Positions 7,482 to 15,874 of a DNA stretch of 19,650 bases are shown here, piece by piece. The notes below the pieces were generated by a model. The model was not told where the DNA came from and ran no database searches. It saw nothing but the letters and a program-made list of their open reading frames with translations. Origin of the DNA: Candidatus Gastranaerophilales bacterium (GTDB taxonomy: Bacteria; Cyanobacteriota; Vampirovibrionia; Gastranaerophilales; Gastranaerophilaceae); the NCBI GenBank assembly GCA_947630355.1, contig CANRHJ010000011.1, positions 1 to 19,650 on the forward strand. Reading direction: 5' to 3'. Made by a program: the position numbers and the translations under genes. The stretch's first letter is position 1. Each line of letters begins with the position of its first letter.

Positions 7482-9173
7482 ATGAATAAACTAATATGTT
7501 TTTTGAACAGCAAAAATAACCTTATATTTAAAGTCGTATTGCTATTGATGTTTATTTTAACATTGATAGTAATCTTTAAATATTCTCAGTATACATGCCT
7601 TTGGGATGATGATATAACTTGGGGAAATTATGCTAAAAATGAAACAATCTTTGATTGTTTATTATTTTCTTCTCCTTATCATGGCAGCGGGTATATAGGT
7701 TTTTTCTTATGTAAATTCTTAAATATTGAATTGCCATGTTTGTTAAATATTCATCCTTATGACTTTGCTATGTCTTATAATACCTTAATTAAAGCCGTTT
7801 TGATTTTTTGTATTTTTTTAACTTACGGTGCTGCTGCAACAATTTATAAAAAATCAAAAATAGTTTATTTGTTAACAATTTTTTTAATTATTTTTTATAT
7901 ACCTTTCGCTATTTACAGATTTAGAGCCCAAGTACTCTTTGTTAACTATAATTTTTACAGATACTTCTTTTCTTTATTATTTTTACTGCCGTTTATAAAT
8001 ATGTTGGGAATAAGAATAACTTCATCCGATATAAAAAATAAATTTGCAGATCTTATTTTAATGTGTTTATTTGCATTTGTTATCGGTACTGCCGTTGAAT
8101 TGGAATTTTATGCTTGTTTTTTATTATTTTGTTTAATATTCTGTTTTAATATTGCTCTTAAATTGTTATGCTGTTTTGCTAAAAATAAAGAGTTTTTTAA
8201 TCAATTTAAATTTAAATGCGATGCTTACTTTTTTGTCCCTTTAATATTCCTTGTTTTAGCAATATATTTATTTACTAATTCAATAGGATATAAAATGATA
8301 GCCGAAGAAAGGGGAATTTATGACGTTCATCTTTCCGCTGAATTTATTAAATATTTTTCCAAATTGTATTTTCATAAAATTTTTATAGAATTTTATTATT
8401 ATTGGATATTATTTTTCTGTTTTTCAATTCCTTCTTTTATCTTTGCATATAAAAGAAAAGAAGTTAATAAATGTATTTATCCGCTATTAATTATAATATC
8501 AATTCTTATTACTTGGTATTTATTGATACTATGTGTTAATAATAACGGCGGAGTTACTTTCTTGGATCATTACAATATTATGTTTTTATATGGTATGTTA
8601 ATTATTATTCCGTTATTAATGTACATATCGTATTTTACTAAAGTTATGTATGAAAAAAATGTAAGCAGGGTAATTTACAATATTGTGTTAAGTATATTGT
8701 TTATAATATCTGGTATAGCCTTGCAATATGAATTTATAAATAATGAGAAAATTAATTACAAATATTTTTTTACAATGCGAATAGTTAATAGGTTTACAAA
8801 AGAGGTTTATACCCTAGAAAAAATAATGAGATTTTATTATCTTCAAAATAAGACTCCGGTTTTGCCTTATTGGCCGGAGTTCAATTGGATTTATAAAAAT
8901 GGGGAGCATGGGTTTAATGAACTTATAAAAAGTAATATAACAGATACATATTATCCTAAAATTTATAAAGATAACATATCTGCGGAAAAGGGATATTATT
9001 TTGATGAGAATGCTTTGCAAAAATTTTATGATGAGGGCGGAGCTATTTATAATTATGAATTAGAAGATATAAAATTTTCACGTTTAAAAGATAAAGACTT
9101 TGTCTTAAATAAAAAAGCAAATTTAGAGAATATTGATAAATTTATTGATGATAGATATCCTCAAAAAGATTAA
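7482..9173 (+). CDS. Polytopic inner-membrane protein, possibly a GT-C-type glycosyltransferase
   Basis: 563 residues with about 11 hydrophobic segments: one near residues 18-36, then most of 100-440 (for example VYLLTIFLIIFYIPFAIY, YPLLIIISILITWYLLIL). A soluble C-terminal tail of about 120 residues follows. Just after the first span comes CLWDDDITWGNYAKNE. Acidic pairs in the first periplasmic loop are characteristic of GT-C glycosyltransferases, which use lipid-linked sugar donors, and the architecture fits that class; no family-specific signature confirms it. It begins 6 bases after the reductase stop without an obvious Shine-Dalgarno sequence, so translation may be coupled. Its end overlaps the convergent glf by 32 bases. 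The adjacency to UDP-galactopyranose mutase hints at galactofuranose-containing surface glycan work. Alternatives include a polymerase- or flippase-like protein. Confidence 0.75.
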   Translation: MNKLICFLNSKNNLIFKVVLLLMFILTLIVIFKYSQYTCLWDDDITWGNYAKNETIFDCLLFSSPYHGSGYIGFFLCKFLNIELPCLLNIHPYDFAMSYNTLIKAVLIFCIFLTYGAAATIYKKSKIVYLLTIFLIIFYIPFAIYRFRAQVLFVNYNFYRYFFSLLFLLPFINMLGIRITSSDIKNKFADLILMCLFAFVIGTAVELEFYACFLLFCLIFCFNIALKLLCCFAKNKEFFNQFKFKCDAYFFVPLIFLVLAIYLFTNSIGYKMIAEERGIYDVHLSAEFIKYFSKLYFHKIFIEFYYYWILFFCFSIPSFIFAYKRKEVNKCIYPLLIIISILITWYLLILCVNNNGGVTFLDHYNIMFLYGMLIIIPLLMYISYFTKVMYEKNVSRVIYNIVLSILFIISGIALQYEFINNEKINYKYFFTMRIVNRFTKEVYTLEKIMRFYYLQNKTPVLPYWPEFNWIYKNGEHGFNELIKSNITDTYYPKIYKDNISAEKGYYFDENALQKFYDEGGAIYNYELEDIKFSRLKDKDFVLNKKANLENIDKFIDDRYPQKD

Positions 9174-10251
9174 TTGCTCTTAATATAGCTTTATCCATGT
9201 TTTGATAAACGTAATCACCGAGCCTGCCTAAAAAATAAACATTATTAATGCTTTGTGCTTTTTCCAGATACTTGTTATACAAATTTCTGTTGTTAGTATT
9301 GGGAATAGGATAAAATCTTTCATTTTTTCCTGCTTCAAAAAACTCGGAATATTCTTTGGCAATTACGGTTTTATCTGATTTATCGTTCAGAAAATGTTTA
9401 TATTCATTAATTCTTGTATAATCATAATTGCAAGGGTAGTTAACAATTGAATTGGGCTGATAATATTCACAATTTTTTTCTTCGAATTTAAAATAAACGC
9501 TTCTGTAAGGTAATTGTCCAAATTCGTAATTAAAATATTCATCAACGGAGCCCGTATAAAAAATCTTATCAAAAGACTCTTTTATTTGAGAAAAATCGGT
9601 ATTTAAAATGACTTCAATATTCGGATGATTAAGCATATTTTCAATAAGTTTGGTATAGCCTTCAAGCGGGATGCCTTGATATTTATCCTGAAAATACCTG
9701 TCATCTCTGCCTATTAGAACGGGAACTCTTGCCGTAACGGAATTGTCCAATTCTTCAGGTGTTACGCCCCATTGTTTTATTGTGTAATAAAGAAATATTT
9801 TTTCATATATATAATTAGCAAGGAAGTTTAAATCTTTATCATCTTGGTTTTTAAATTCGGAAATAGGCACTTTAGTGTTGTATTTAAACTTATCAAGCAA
9901 TTTTTCTTCCAAGCGCAGGGCAAGTGTTTTTGGGAAAATTTTATATAAGGTATTAATGTTAAAAGGGAGCGAAATCCCGATACCGTCAACAATTGCATAA
10001 CCTTTATGCATATATTGATTAAAGTCACAAAAAGGCTTTAAGAAATTCCATACTTTTTCGCTTTCAGTATGAAAAATATGCGGGCCGTATTTATGAATCA
10101 TAATATTGTTGTTGTCTCTGTAATCAAAAGAATTACCTGCGATATGAGCTCTTCTGTCGATTACGATAACATGTTCATTTAATTTTTCGGCGATAAGGAA
10201 AGCTAAAACAGCGCCTGAAAATCCTGCTCCAACAATTAAATTTTTACTCAT
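9142..10251 (-). CDS. glf: UDP-galactopyranose mutase
   Basis: 369 residues, the family's usual length. Glf is a cytoplasmic FAD enzyme that interconverts UDP-galactopyranose and UDP-galactofuranose, the donor for galactofuranose in O antigens, capsules and other glycans. The N-terminal LIVGAGFSGAV is the FAD dinucleotide fold, followed by the acidic strand end VIDRRAH and the family motif KYGPHIFHT. GRDDRYFQDKYQGIPLEGYT and LPYRSVYFKF hold the conserved substrate-phosphate-binding arginines, and FLGRLGDYVYQNMDKAI is the C-terminal FAD-binding signature. The ATG at 10251 is preceded at 5 bases by GGAG (10260-10257) and matches family N-termini. An in-frame ATG at 10323 would add 24 residues unlike the family and was rejected. 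The gene converges on, and overlaps by 32 bases, the GT-C-like gene. High confidence. Confidence 0.96.
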   Translation of the reverse strand: MSKNLIVGAGFSGAVLAFLIAEKLNEHVIVIDRRAHIAGNSFDYRDNNNIMIHKYGPHIFHTESEKVWNFLKPFCDFNQYMHKGYAIVDGIGISLPFNINTLYKIFPKTLALRLEEKLLDKFKYNTKVPISEFKNQDDKDLNFLANYIYEKIFLYYTIKQWGVTPEELDNSVTARVPVLIGRDDRYFQDKYQGIPLEGYTKLIENMLNHPNIEVILNTDFSQIKESFDKIFYTGSVDEYFNYEFGQLPYRSVYFKFEEKNCEYYQPNSIVNYPCNYDYTRINEYKHFLNDKSDKTVIAKEYSEFFEAGKNERFYPIPNTNNRNLYNKYLEKAQSINNVYFLGRLGDYVYQNMDKAILRAINLFEDIYHQ

Positions 10252-10337
10252 AATTTCTCCGTTTATGAAATCATAATAACATAAATAATGCTTTAAGACT
10301 AAAAGGAAATTAATCTTAAACATAGTAACTTATATAA

Positions 10338-10366
10338 TTGAAAAGCCTGTTGATTATAACTATATC
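10338..10366 (+). promoter_or_regulatory. Candidate promoter of the autotransporter gene
   Basis: TTGAAA (10338-10343) and TATATC (10361-10366) are separated by 17 bases. Transcription would start near 10373, giving a leader of about 24 bases that contains AAGG (10385-10388), 8 bases before the TTG start. The -10 match is moderate. Confidence 0.4.
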
Positions 10367-10396
10367 TGATGAAGGTTATAATTTAAGGCTTTAATC

Positions 10397-11461
10397 TTGC
10401 AAGAAATAAAGAACGGATTAAAAAAAATATTATTAATGGCAGTAATGGTAAAAATAAGTTTGCCCGTATCTGCTGCGGAGGTTAATTGTTATGATGATTT
10501 TCAACAGGAATATACAAAAGAATGTGCAAATAATGAAATAATATTAACCGATGATATTGCGGCGGCGCGGGCAATAGGTACTCCTGCGGCTGATTTAACC
10601 ATAATAGAAGGACACGGGCATGTAATAGACGGTAATCACTGCGGCGGTATAGAGTTGAATGAACATAAGAAATTGGAAGTTAATGATGTAATTTTAAAGA
10701 ATTTCACGAGTTTGCACGGCGGTGTAATAAACAATAACAGCGGATGTAAGGTAGAAAGTTTATCAGGTGAATTTACCGATAATTATGCACAAGGCGAGGG
10801 AGGAGTTCTGTTTAATGACGGGGAAATAGGCAGTTTAAAAGGAGAATTTAATAATAATACATCGGAAAATAACGGCGGAGTGATATTTAATGATTATTCC
10901 GGTACGGTAGACGAAGTGGAGGGTTCGTTTACGGGTAATAAAAGTGTGCATTCCACAGGCGGCTCTGTATGCAATTTTGGTCAAATAGAAAAAATATCAG
11001 GGGCCTTTAGTTCAAATTCCGCTTCGGAAGGAAATGGCGGTGCTATTAATAATATAAATTACATAGGTTCAATAGAGGGAAATTTTGAAAACAATTACGC
11101 AAAAGAATCTGGCGGGGCAATTTTTAATACTAATACGATAAATCAAATAAGAGGTGTATTCAGAGATAATTTATCTGATTGTGAAGCGGATTATACCGGC
11201 GGCGGCGCCATATTAAACTACGGGAATATAAATAAACTCTCGGGTAAGTTTGAGAATAATATATCAAAAGGGAGGGGAGGTGCTATATACAATGCATACG
11301 GAACCATTAATATTATATCTGATGAAGAAGAAACGGTATTTTCCGGGAATACCGATATGACAGGTTCAAATGCAATATATAATGACAGCGGATTTATTAA
11401 TCTGAATGCCGGAAATTATGACATTGTGATTAATGATGCCATATCCGGCGGGAATACTTAG
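10397..11461 (+). CDS. Pmp-like autotransporter adhesin, N-terminal part (ends at an in-frame TAG)
   Basis: 354 codons before TAG at 11459-11461. The TTG start is supported by AAGG 8 bases upstream and by the complete signal peptide it provides: NGLKKILLMAVMVKISLPVSAA, with cleavage after residue 26 or 27. The mature part is a repetitive passenger of eight units about 25-30 residues long, each with a GGxI/GGxx turn and an FxxN motif, the pattern of chlamydial polymorphic membrane proteins and predicted to form a beta-helix. The reading frame continues after the TAG in the same frame, without another stop, into the linker and barrel encoded to 13021. As it stands this product would be a secreted passenger without an outer-membrane anchor. 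The intact form would be about 874 residues. It is either a recently broken gene, a readthrough gene, or carries a sequence error. Confidence 0.85.
   Translation: MQEIKNGLKKILLMAVMVKISLPVSAAEVNCYDDFQQEYTKECANNEIILTDDIAAARAIGTPAADLTIIEGHGHVIDGNHCGGIELNEHKKLEVNDVILKNFTSLHGGVINNNSGCKVESLSGEFTDNYAQGEGGVLFNDGEIGSLKGEFNNNTSENNGGVIFNDYSGTVDEVEGSFTGNKSVHSTGGSVCNFGQIEKISGAFSSNSASEGNGGAINNINYIGSIEGNFENNYAKESGGAIFNTNTINQIRGVFRDNLSDCEADYTGGGAILNYGNINKLSGKFENNISKGRGGAIYNAYGTINIISDEEETVFSGNTDMTGSNAIYNDSGFINLNAGNYDIVINDAISGGNT
10718..11350 (+). repeat. Eight GGxI / FxxN passenger repeats
   Basis: Protein-level repeats inside the adhesin. GG pairs occur at residues 108, 135, 160, 188, 214, 239, 269 and 294, so the period is 25-30 residues. 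FxxN begins at 126, 151, 178, 204, 230, 255, 285 and 315. The DNA is diverged between units, so this is an old protein repeat and not a recent DNA duplication. GGA(I/L/V) plus FxxN is the hallmark of chlamydial Pmp adhesins. Confidence 0.85.
11459..11461 (+). other. In-frame amber codon interrupting the adhesin
   Basis: TAG stands at codon 355 (context ACT TAG GAT). The same frame continues DESDSIININSPDVSG and on to the ATG at 11564 and the barrel, without a frameshift or second stop. All recognised genes in the window end in TAA, so this is the only TAG closing an open frame here. Confidence 0.9.
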
Positions 11462-11563
11462 GATGAGTCTGATTCAATTATAAATATAAATTCACCCGAT
11501 GTAAGCGGTGTAAATTACGGGAATGTAATTTTAAGAAATGATATTTCGGATAATATCGTAAAT

Positions 11564-13021
11564 ATGTATAATGGGACTTTAAAACCCGAATATAACAGTG
11601 AAACGGGAACATACGGTAATTTTACCGATAACGTTAAATTTAACTATTTTGGCGGTTGTATAGATTTAAGAGATAATAATTTACACAACACTAATTTCGG
11701 TAATTTAACATTAAATAATAATATGGATTTAAAAATTGACGGTGATTTTGAAACATTAAAGACAGATACCTTCAGCGCCGATTCATTTAAATCCAACGGT
11801 TATAACATAGATATTTCGGATATAAATTTATTAACACCTACGGAAGAGAAACGATTTTCGCTATGTCCGTTAAGTGATGATATGAATGAAGATGTCAAGC
11901 AATTGTTACAAGAGTCGATAATATACACGGCGGGAGATGTTATAAATTCTCCGATATACAGATATAAAACCTGGTATGAAAGCGAAACAGGCCTGATAAA
12001 TTTTGAAAGATTAGAAAATCGGGACAAATATAACCCTGCAATATTTGTATCTCCGATAGCGGCTCAATTGGGCGGATATTTAACTCAGCTTAATTCTTAT
12101 GATGAAGCCTTCAGAAAAATGGATATGTATATGTTAAATACCAGGCGGGAGCGCTTATCAATAAAAATGCGGAACAGATATGCATATATGGGAGCTGATA
12201 AGAAATTATACTCTCAGATAGAAGCAAATAATAACAGATACGGCTGGCTCAGACCATATACAATTATAGAAAAAGTACCGCTAAAAAACGGACCAAAGGT
12301 AAGAAATATAGGATATGGTACATTTTTCGGTATTGAATCGGAAATAATAGAGTTAAAACGGGGATGGGATTTAATATTGGGCGGGTATGGCGGATATAAC
12401 GGTTCTCATCAAAGTTATTTCGGGAACAGTATTTATCAAAACGGGGGAACATTAGGTGCTTTGTTAATGCTGTATAATAATAACTTTTTTTCCGGTTGGA
12501 CTGCCAATGTGAGCTCAAACGGTTGTGATGCTTCAACAATGTACGGAACGGAAAATTTTGCCATGTTAATGACAGGGATAGCATCTAAAAACGGATATAA
12601 TTATGAATTTAAAGAGGGGAAATATATAATACAGCCTAATATTTTATTGGCTTACACGAGTGTTGAAACATTCCCGTACAAAAATGCATCAGGAGTTAAG
12701 ATAACGCCAAGAGCATTAAATGCTATAGAAGCGGCACCGGGTCTTGTATTTGCCGGCAATTTCAAAAACGGCTGGCAGCCTTTTGCTAACGTATATATGA
12801 TTTGGAATATAATAGATAAAGCGAAATTTAAAGCTAATGATGTATCGCTTCCCATATTAAGTATAAAACCGTTTGTATTATACGGGATAGGACTCAGAAA
12901 AAAATACGGAGACTCCTTTAGCGGTTATTCTCAAACCTATGTCACGAAAGGAGGAAGAAATGGTTTTGGTATACAATTTGGTTTTAGATGGGCATTAGGC
13001 GGTATGAAAAAAATTCCTTAA
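11564..13021 (+). pseudogene. Pmp-like autotransporter adhesin, C-terminal part with outer-membrane beta-barrel
   Basis: 485 residues from the first ATG; the open frame really begins right after the TAG at 11461 and is in phase with the first part. Residues about 1-150 finish the passenger (NGTLKPEY, YFGGCIDLRDN). Next comes a helical linker (IFVSPIAAQLGGY, LNSYDEAFRKMDMYML) with the wording I remember from gut Melainabacteria autotransporters. The C-terminal 260 residues, from NNRYGWLRPY, alternate polar and aromatic strands typical of an autotransporter barrel (PF03797 type), ending in GIQFGFRWALGG plus a short basic tail. No ribosome binding site precedes 11564 and there is no signal peptide, so independent expression would not yield an inserted barrel. 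Either readthrough of the TAG joins the halves or this part is dead. LarE follows 28 bases later. Confidence 0.8.
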
Positions 13022-13049
13022 TTAAGGATTTTATGATAATATTTTTTGT

Positions 13050-13844
13050 ATGTTAACTAAATCCGAAAAACTGAAAAATTATTTAAAAAGTTTAAAGAAA
13101 ATTGTTGTAGCTTTTTCTGCAGGTGTAGATTCAACTTTTTTATTAAAAGTTTCACATGATATTTTGGGTGATAATGTTATTGCCGTTACAGCCAAATCGT
13201 GTATCTTTCCCGAAAGAGAATTAAATGAATCGGTTGAATTTTGTAAGAGGGAAGGAATAAAGCAAATAATTATAACTACGGATGAGTTGAATATTGAAGG
13301 GTTTGCGAATAATCCGCCAAACCGTTGTTATTTATGCAAAAAAGCCTTATTTGAAAAAATTATCGAAATTGCGAGATTAAATAATATTGAAAATATTGCG
13401 GAAGGTTCAAATGTTGATGATGAAAATGATTATCGACCCGGTGCGAGGGCTTTGGAAGAATTAAATATAAAAAGTCCTTTAAAGTATGCGGGATTAACTA
13501 AGGAAGAGATTAGAAATCTGTCAAAACGGTACGGACTTGCTTCATATAATAAATCGTCATTTGCCTGCCTCGCTTCAAGATTTGTATATGGTGAAAAGAT
13601 TACTTCGGAAAAGCTTGCTATGGTTGATAAAGCGGAAAAGTTCCTTTATGGTTTGGGGTTTAGACAGTATAGAGTTCGCATTCATAATCTTTTGGCAAGA
13701 ATAGAGGTTATTAGTGATGAATTTGAAAAAATTATGCAAAACAAAAAACAAATTACCGATGAGTTTAAAAGCTGCGGGTTTACTTATGTGACTATGGATT
13801 TGCAAGGATACAGAACAGGCAGTATGAACGAAGTGTTAAAATAA
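13050..13844 (+). CDS. larE: ATP-dependent sacrificial sulfur transferase LarE
   Basis: 264 residues, typical for LarE. The PP-loop ATP-pyrophosphatase motif is SAGVDSTF (23-30). NRCYLCKKALF (91-101) is the conserved Cys-rich family block, and NKSSFACLASRF (168-178) contains Cys173, which aligns with the sulfur-donor cysteine region of LarE. In lactobacilli LarE adenylates and sulfurates the pyridinium dicarboxylate mononucleotide made by LarB, on the way to the nickel-pincer cofactor of lactate racemase. No larA, larB or larC lies in this window, so the partner genes are elsewhere or this copy serves another sulfur transfer. The ATG at 13050 lacks a close Shine-Dalgarno sequence. AAGGA at 13024-13028 instead serves a 7-codon ORF (13033-13056) overlapping the start, possibly coupling translation. 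It lies 18 bases before the acetyltransferase gene. Confidence 0.9.
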   Translation: MLTKSEKLKNYLKSLKKIVVAFSAGVDSTFLLKVSHDILGDNVIAVTAKSCIFPERELNESVEFCKREGIKQIIITTDELNIEGFANNPPNRCYLCKKALFEKIIEIARLNNIENIAEGSNVDDENDYRPGARALEELNIKSPLKYAGLTKEEIRNLSKRYGLASYNKSSFACLASRFVYGEKITSEKLAMVDKAEKFLYGLGFRQYRVRIHNLLARIEVISDEFEKIMQNKKQITDEFKSCGFTYVTMDLQGYRTGSMNEVLK

Positions 13845-13862
13845 ATCAAAAGGAGTTAAATT

Positions 13863-14426
13863 GTGATAACGGAAAAAGAAAAAATGCTCAACGGCGAACT
13901 TTATGATGCTAATTATGATAAATCTTTAATAGAAGAGCGTATTAAGTGTAAAAAAATGTGTTTTGAATATAATAATACATCACCCGAAAAAACGAAAGAA
14001 AGAGTAAATTTGATAAAAAAGATTGTAGGAAAAACAAAAGGTAAATTTTTAATCGAGCAGCCGTTTATGTGCGATTACGGGTATAATGTTGAGTTAGGTA
14101 AGAATTTTTATTCTAATCATAATCTGATAATTTTAGATTGTGCCAAAGTCACGTTTGGCGATAATGTTTTTATAGCGCCCAATTGTGCTTTTTATGCAGC
14201 TTCTCATCCGTTGGATTATAAAACAAGAAATAAAGGCTTGGAATATGCGAAACCCATAAAAGTCGGGAATAATGTATGGATTGGCGGAAATGTTGTTGTT
14301 TTGGGCGGTGTGACAATTGGAAACAATGTCGTAATCGGAGCCGGTTCCGTTGTAACAAAAGATATTCCCGATAATTGCCTTGCATATGGTGTACCGGCTA
14401 AGAAAATTAAAGATATTAAAAATTAA
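13863..14426 (+). CDS. Maltose/galactoside O-acetyltransferase family protein (left-handed beta-helix)
   Basis: 187 residues, the usual length of the MAT/GAT/NodL family, which transfers acetyl from acetyl-CoA to sugar hydroxyls in the cytoplasm. The N-terminus EKEKMLNGELYDANYD is the maltose-acetyltransferase cap. Hexapeptide repeats run from about residue 75 to 175 (VTFGDNVFIAPN, IKVGNNVWIGGNVVVLGGVTIGNNVVIG). AASHPLDY carries the catalytic His115, matching His115 of LacA. The C-terminus GVPAKKIKDI is standard. GTG at 13863 is chosen because AGGAG lies 7 bases upstream and it gives the full cap; an ATG seven codons in would shorten it. It probably forms an operon with larE. The stop overlaps the convergent MBOAT gene by 11 bases. 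The natural acceptor is unknown; nearby surface genes make a polysaccharide precursor possible. Confidence 0.92.
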   Translation: MITEKEKMLNGELYDANYDKSLIEERIKCKKMCFEYNNTSPEKTKERVNLIKKIVGKTKGKFLIEQPFMCDYGYNVELGKNFYSNHNLIILDCAKVTFGDNVFIAPNCAFYAASHPLDYKTRNKGLEYAKPIKVGNNVWIGGNVVVLGGVTIGNNVVIGAGSVVTKDIPDNCLAYGVPAKKIKDIKN

Positions 14427-15840
14427 AATATATAAACGGTCTGTTTTTTGTTATAAACAATATACTTATAAACAATATTACTGCAAGGATTATTGTATAA
14501 GCGAAATTGTTCTTTTTTGAATATAATTTTGCTATTTCCAATGAATTTTTGCTTATAAATATTAAATAAAAACTCAGAACTAAAATAAATAAATTTAAAT
14601 GTATATTGAGAAAACTTGGCGCGAAATGTAAATTCAGTCCTATAAGATTAGGAACGTAATAATTATCCGGAAATCCGAACATTGATTTTAAGATAGTACA
14701 AGATTCAAAAGCACTTTTCATACAATTAAAGTTGTTTAATAATAATAGTGTTACAAATGTAATAAAAACGGAAACTACTTTAGGAATTTTAATTTTGAAT
14801 TTTTTTGTAAAAATAATGTTTAAGCAAGTTACAATACCGAGTAAAATACCGTAAATAAGGCTTGAACCTTGCCATAATCCGTAAATCAGAAATACGATAA
14901 TTATTCCTGAGCAAATTCTAATTAAATTAAATGAATTTTTAACAATTGGGGTATAAATATAATCTTTTAAAAATTTAATCATAGTAATATCCCATCTTGA
15001 CCAGTATTCGGAAATACTTTGAGCCTTAAAAGATGTGTTGATATTTAAAGGTAGAATGATATTAAACAGATATGCAGAACCCATAGCCATATCGCAATAC
15101 GCAGAAAAACTAAAATATGTGTTAAGTAATCTGGCAAGGCTGAAGAACCACGAACAATATAATCCATTTTGAAGGTGATGATTTACGCTTGAATCTATAA
15201 AAGAATAAAAATGATCCGCCAATACTGTTTTTTGAAATAACCCTATTGCTATTAAGCAAATTCCTATATATATGTTTTCCGGGTTTATAACTTTTTTACT
15301 TAAATCTTTAAATTGAGGGACTATTTCATTGTATCTGGTAATGGGACCGGCTGCAAATTTAGGGAAGAATAAAACATACAAAGCGTAGTCAAGAAAGTTT
15401 TTTCCTTTTATTTCGCCCTTATAGCAATCAATTAAATATGATATTTGATGAATTGTAGAGAAACTTATTACAATCGGGAAAATAAAATTTATTGAATTAA
15501 ACGGATGTTCTTCTATTGTTGAATGAATTGACGGCAATATAAAAACCAAATTAAAGCCTAAAATTATTAATATGTTTAATATTATTGCTAATGTAACTAT
15601 TATTTTATCTTTAAGTGCGGATGAATTTTTTAATAAGCCGATACTAATTAAATAATTAATTATAATTGCACAAGCCAAAACAAGGACATATTCTGTTTTA
15701 TAAAACGAAATAAACACAACTGAGGCTGCTAATAAAAGTATTTCCGCTATTTTATAAAGTTTGAATTTATTAAATAAAAAATAGAGTATAAATATAGAAG
15801 GTAAAAAACAAAAAATGTAATTAATTGAATTAAACTGCAT
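14416..15840 (-). CDS. MBOAT-family membrane O-acyltransferase homologue lacking both signature histidines
   Basis: 474 residues with about 11 membrane segments, the size of AlgI/DltB-type proteins, which move acyl groups across the inner membrane to extracytoplasmic polymers. The fold is recognisable from YALYVLFFPKFAAGPITRYNEIVPQ (about 153-177), the SFSAYCDMAMGSAYL block (245-259), SEYWSRWDITMIKFLKDYIYTP (277-298) and IYGLWQGSSLIYGILLG (319-335). The usual RWHxSL histidine is Asp284 and the catalytic WHG histidine is Gln324; the usual PLGG after DYIY is PIVKN. AGGAGG sits only one base before an ATG at 15843 and four before the ATG at 15840, so the latter is preferred. It lies 31 bases downstream of the SNF2 gene and is probably cotranscribed. 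An SGNH-type protein, the normal MBOAT partner class, lies just upstream of that gene. Activity is doubtful or unusual. Confidence 0.85.
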   Translation of the reverse strand: MQFNSINYIFCFLPSIFILYFLFNKFKLYKIAEILLLAASVVFISFYKTEYVLVLACAIIINYLISIGLLKNSSALKDKIIVTLAIILNILIILGFNLVFILPSIHSTIEEHPFNSINFIFPIVISFSTIHQISYLIDCYKGEIKGKNFLDYALYVLFFPKFAAGPITRYNEIVPQFKDLSKKVINPENIYIGICLIAIGLFQKTVLADHFYSFIDSSVNHHLQNGLYCSWFFSLARLLNTYFSFSAYCDMAMGSAYLFNIILPLNINTSFKAQSISEYWSRWDITMIKFLKDYIYTPIVKNSFNLIRICSGIIIVFLIYGLWQGSSLIYGILLGIVTCLNIIFTKKFKIKIPKVVSVFITFVTLLLLNNFNCMKSAFESCTILKSMFGFPDNYYVPNLIGLNLHFAPSFLNIHLNLFILVLSFYLIFISKNSLEIAKLYSKKNNFAYTIILAVILFISILFITKNRPFIYFNF

Positions 15841-15874
15841 CATACCTCCTTTTAAATAAATAATATTATAAAAA

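Noticed and set aside
10252..10323. 72-base upstream extension of glf to an ATG at 10323
   Set aside because: The added residues do not resemble UDP-galactopyranose mutase, and a good ribosome binding site precedes the ATG at 10251.
11564..11566. ATG at 11564 as a genuine independent start of a second gene
   Set aside because: There is no ribosome binding site or signal peptide, and the frame is continuous with the upstream adhesin across the TAG.
13015..13028. 14-bp perfect palindrome TCCTTAATTAAGGA at the end of the adhesin gene as a terminator
   Set aside because: It has almost no loop space and no continuous T tract after it, and it contains the adhesin stop codon; it is at most a weak structure.
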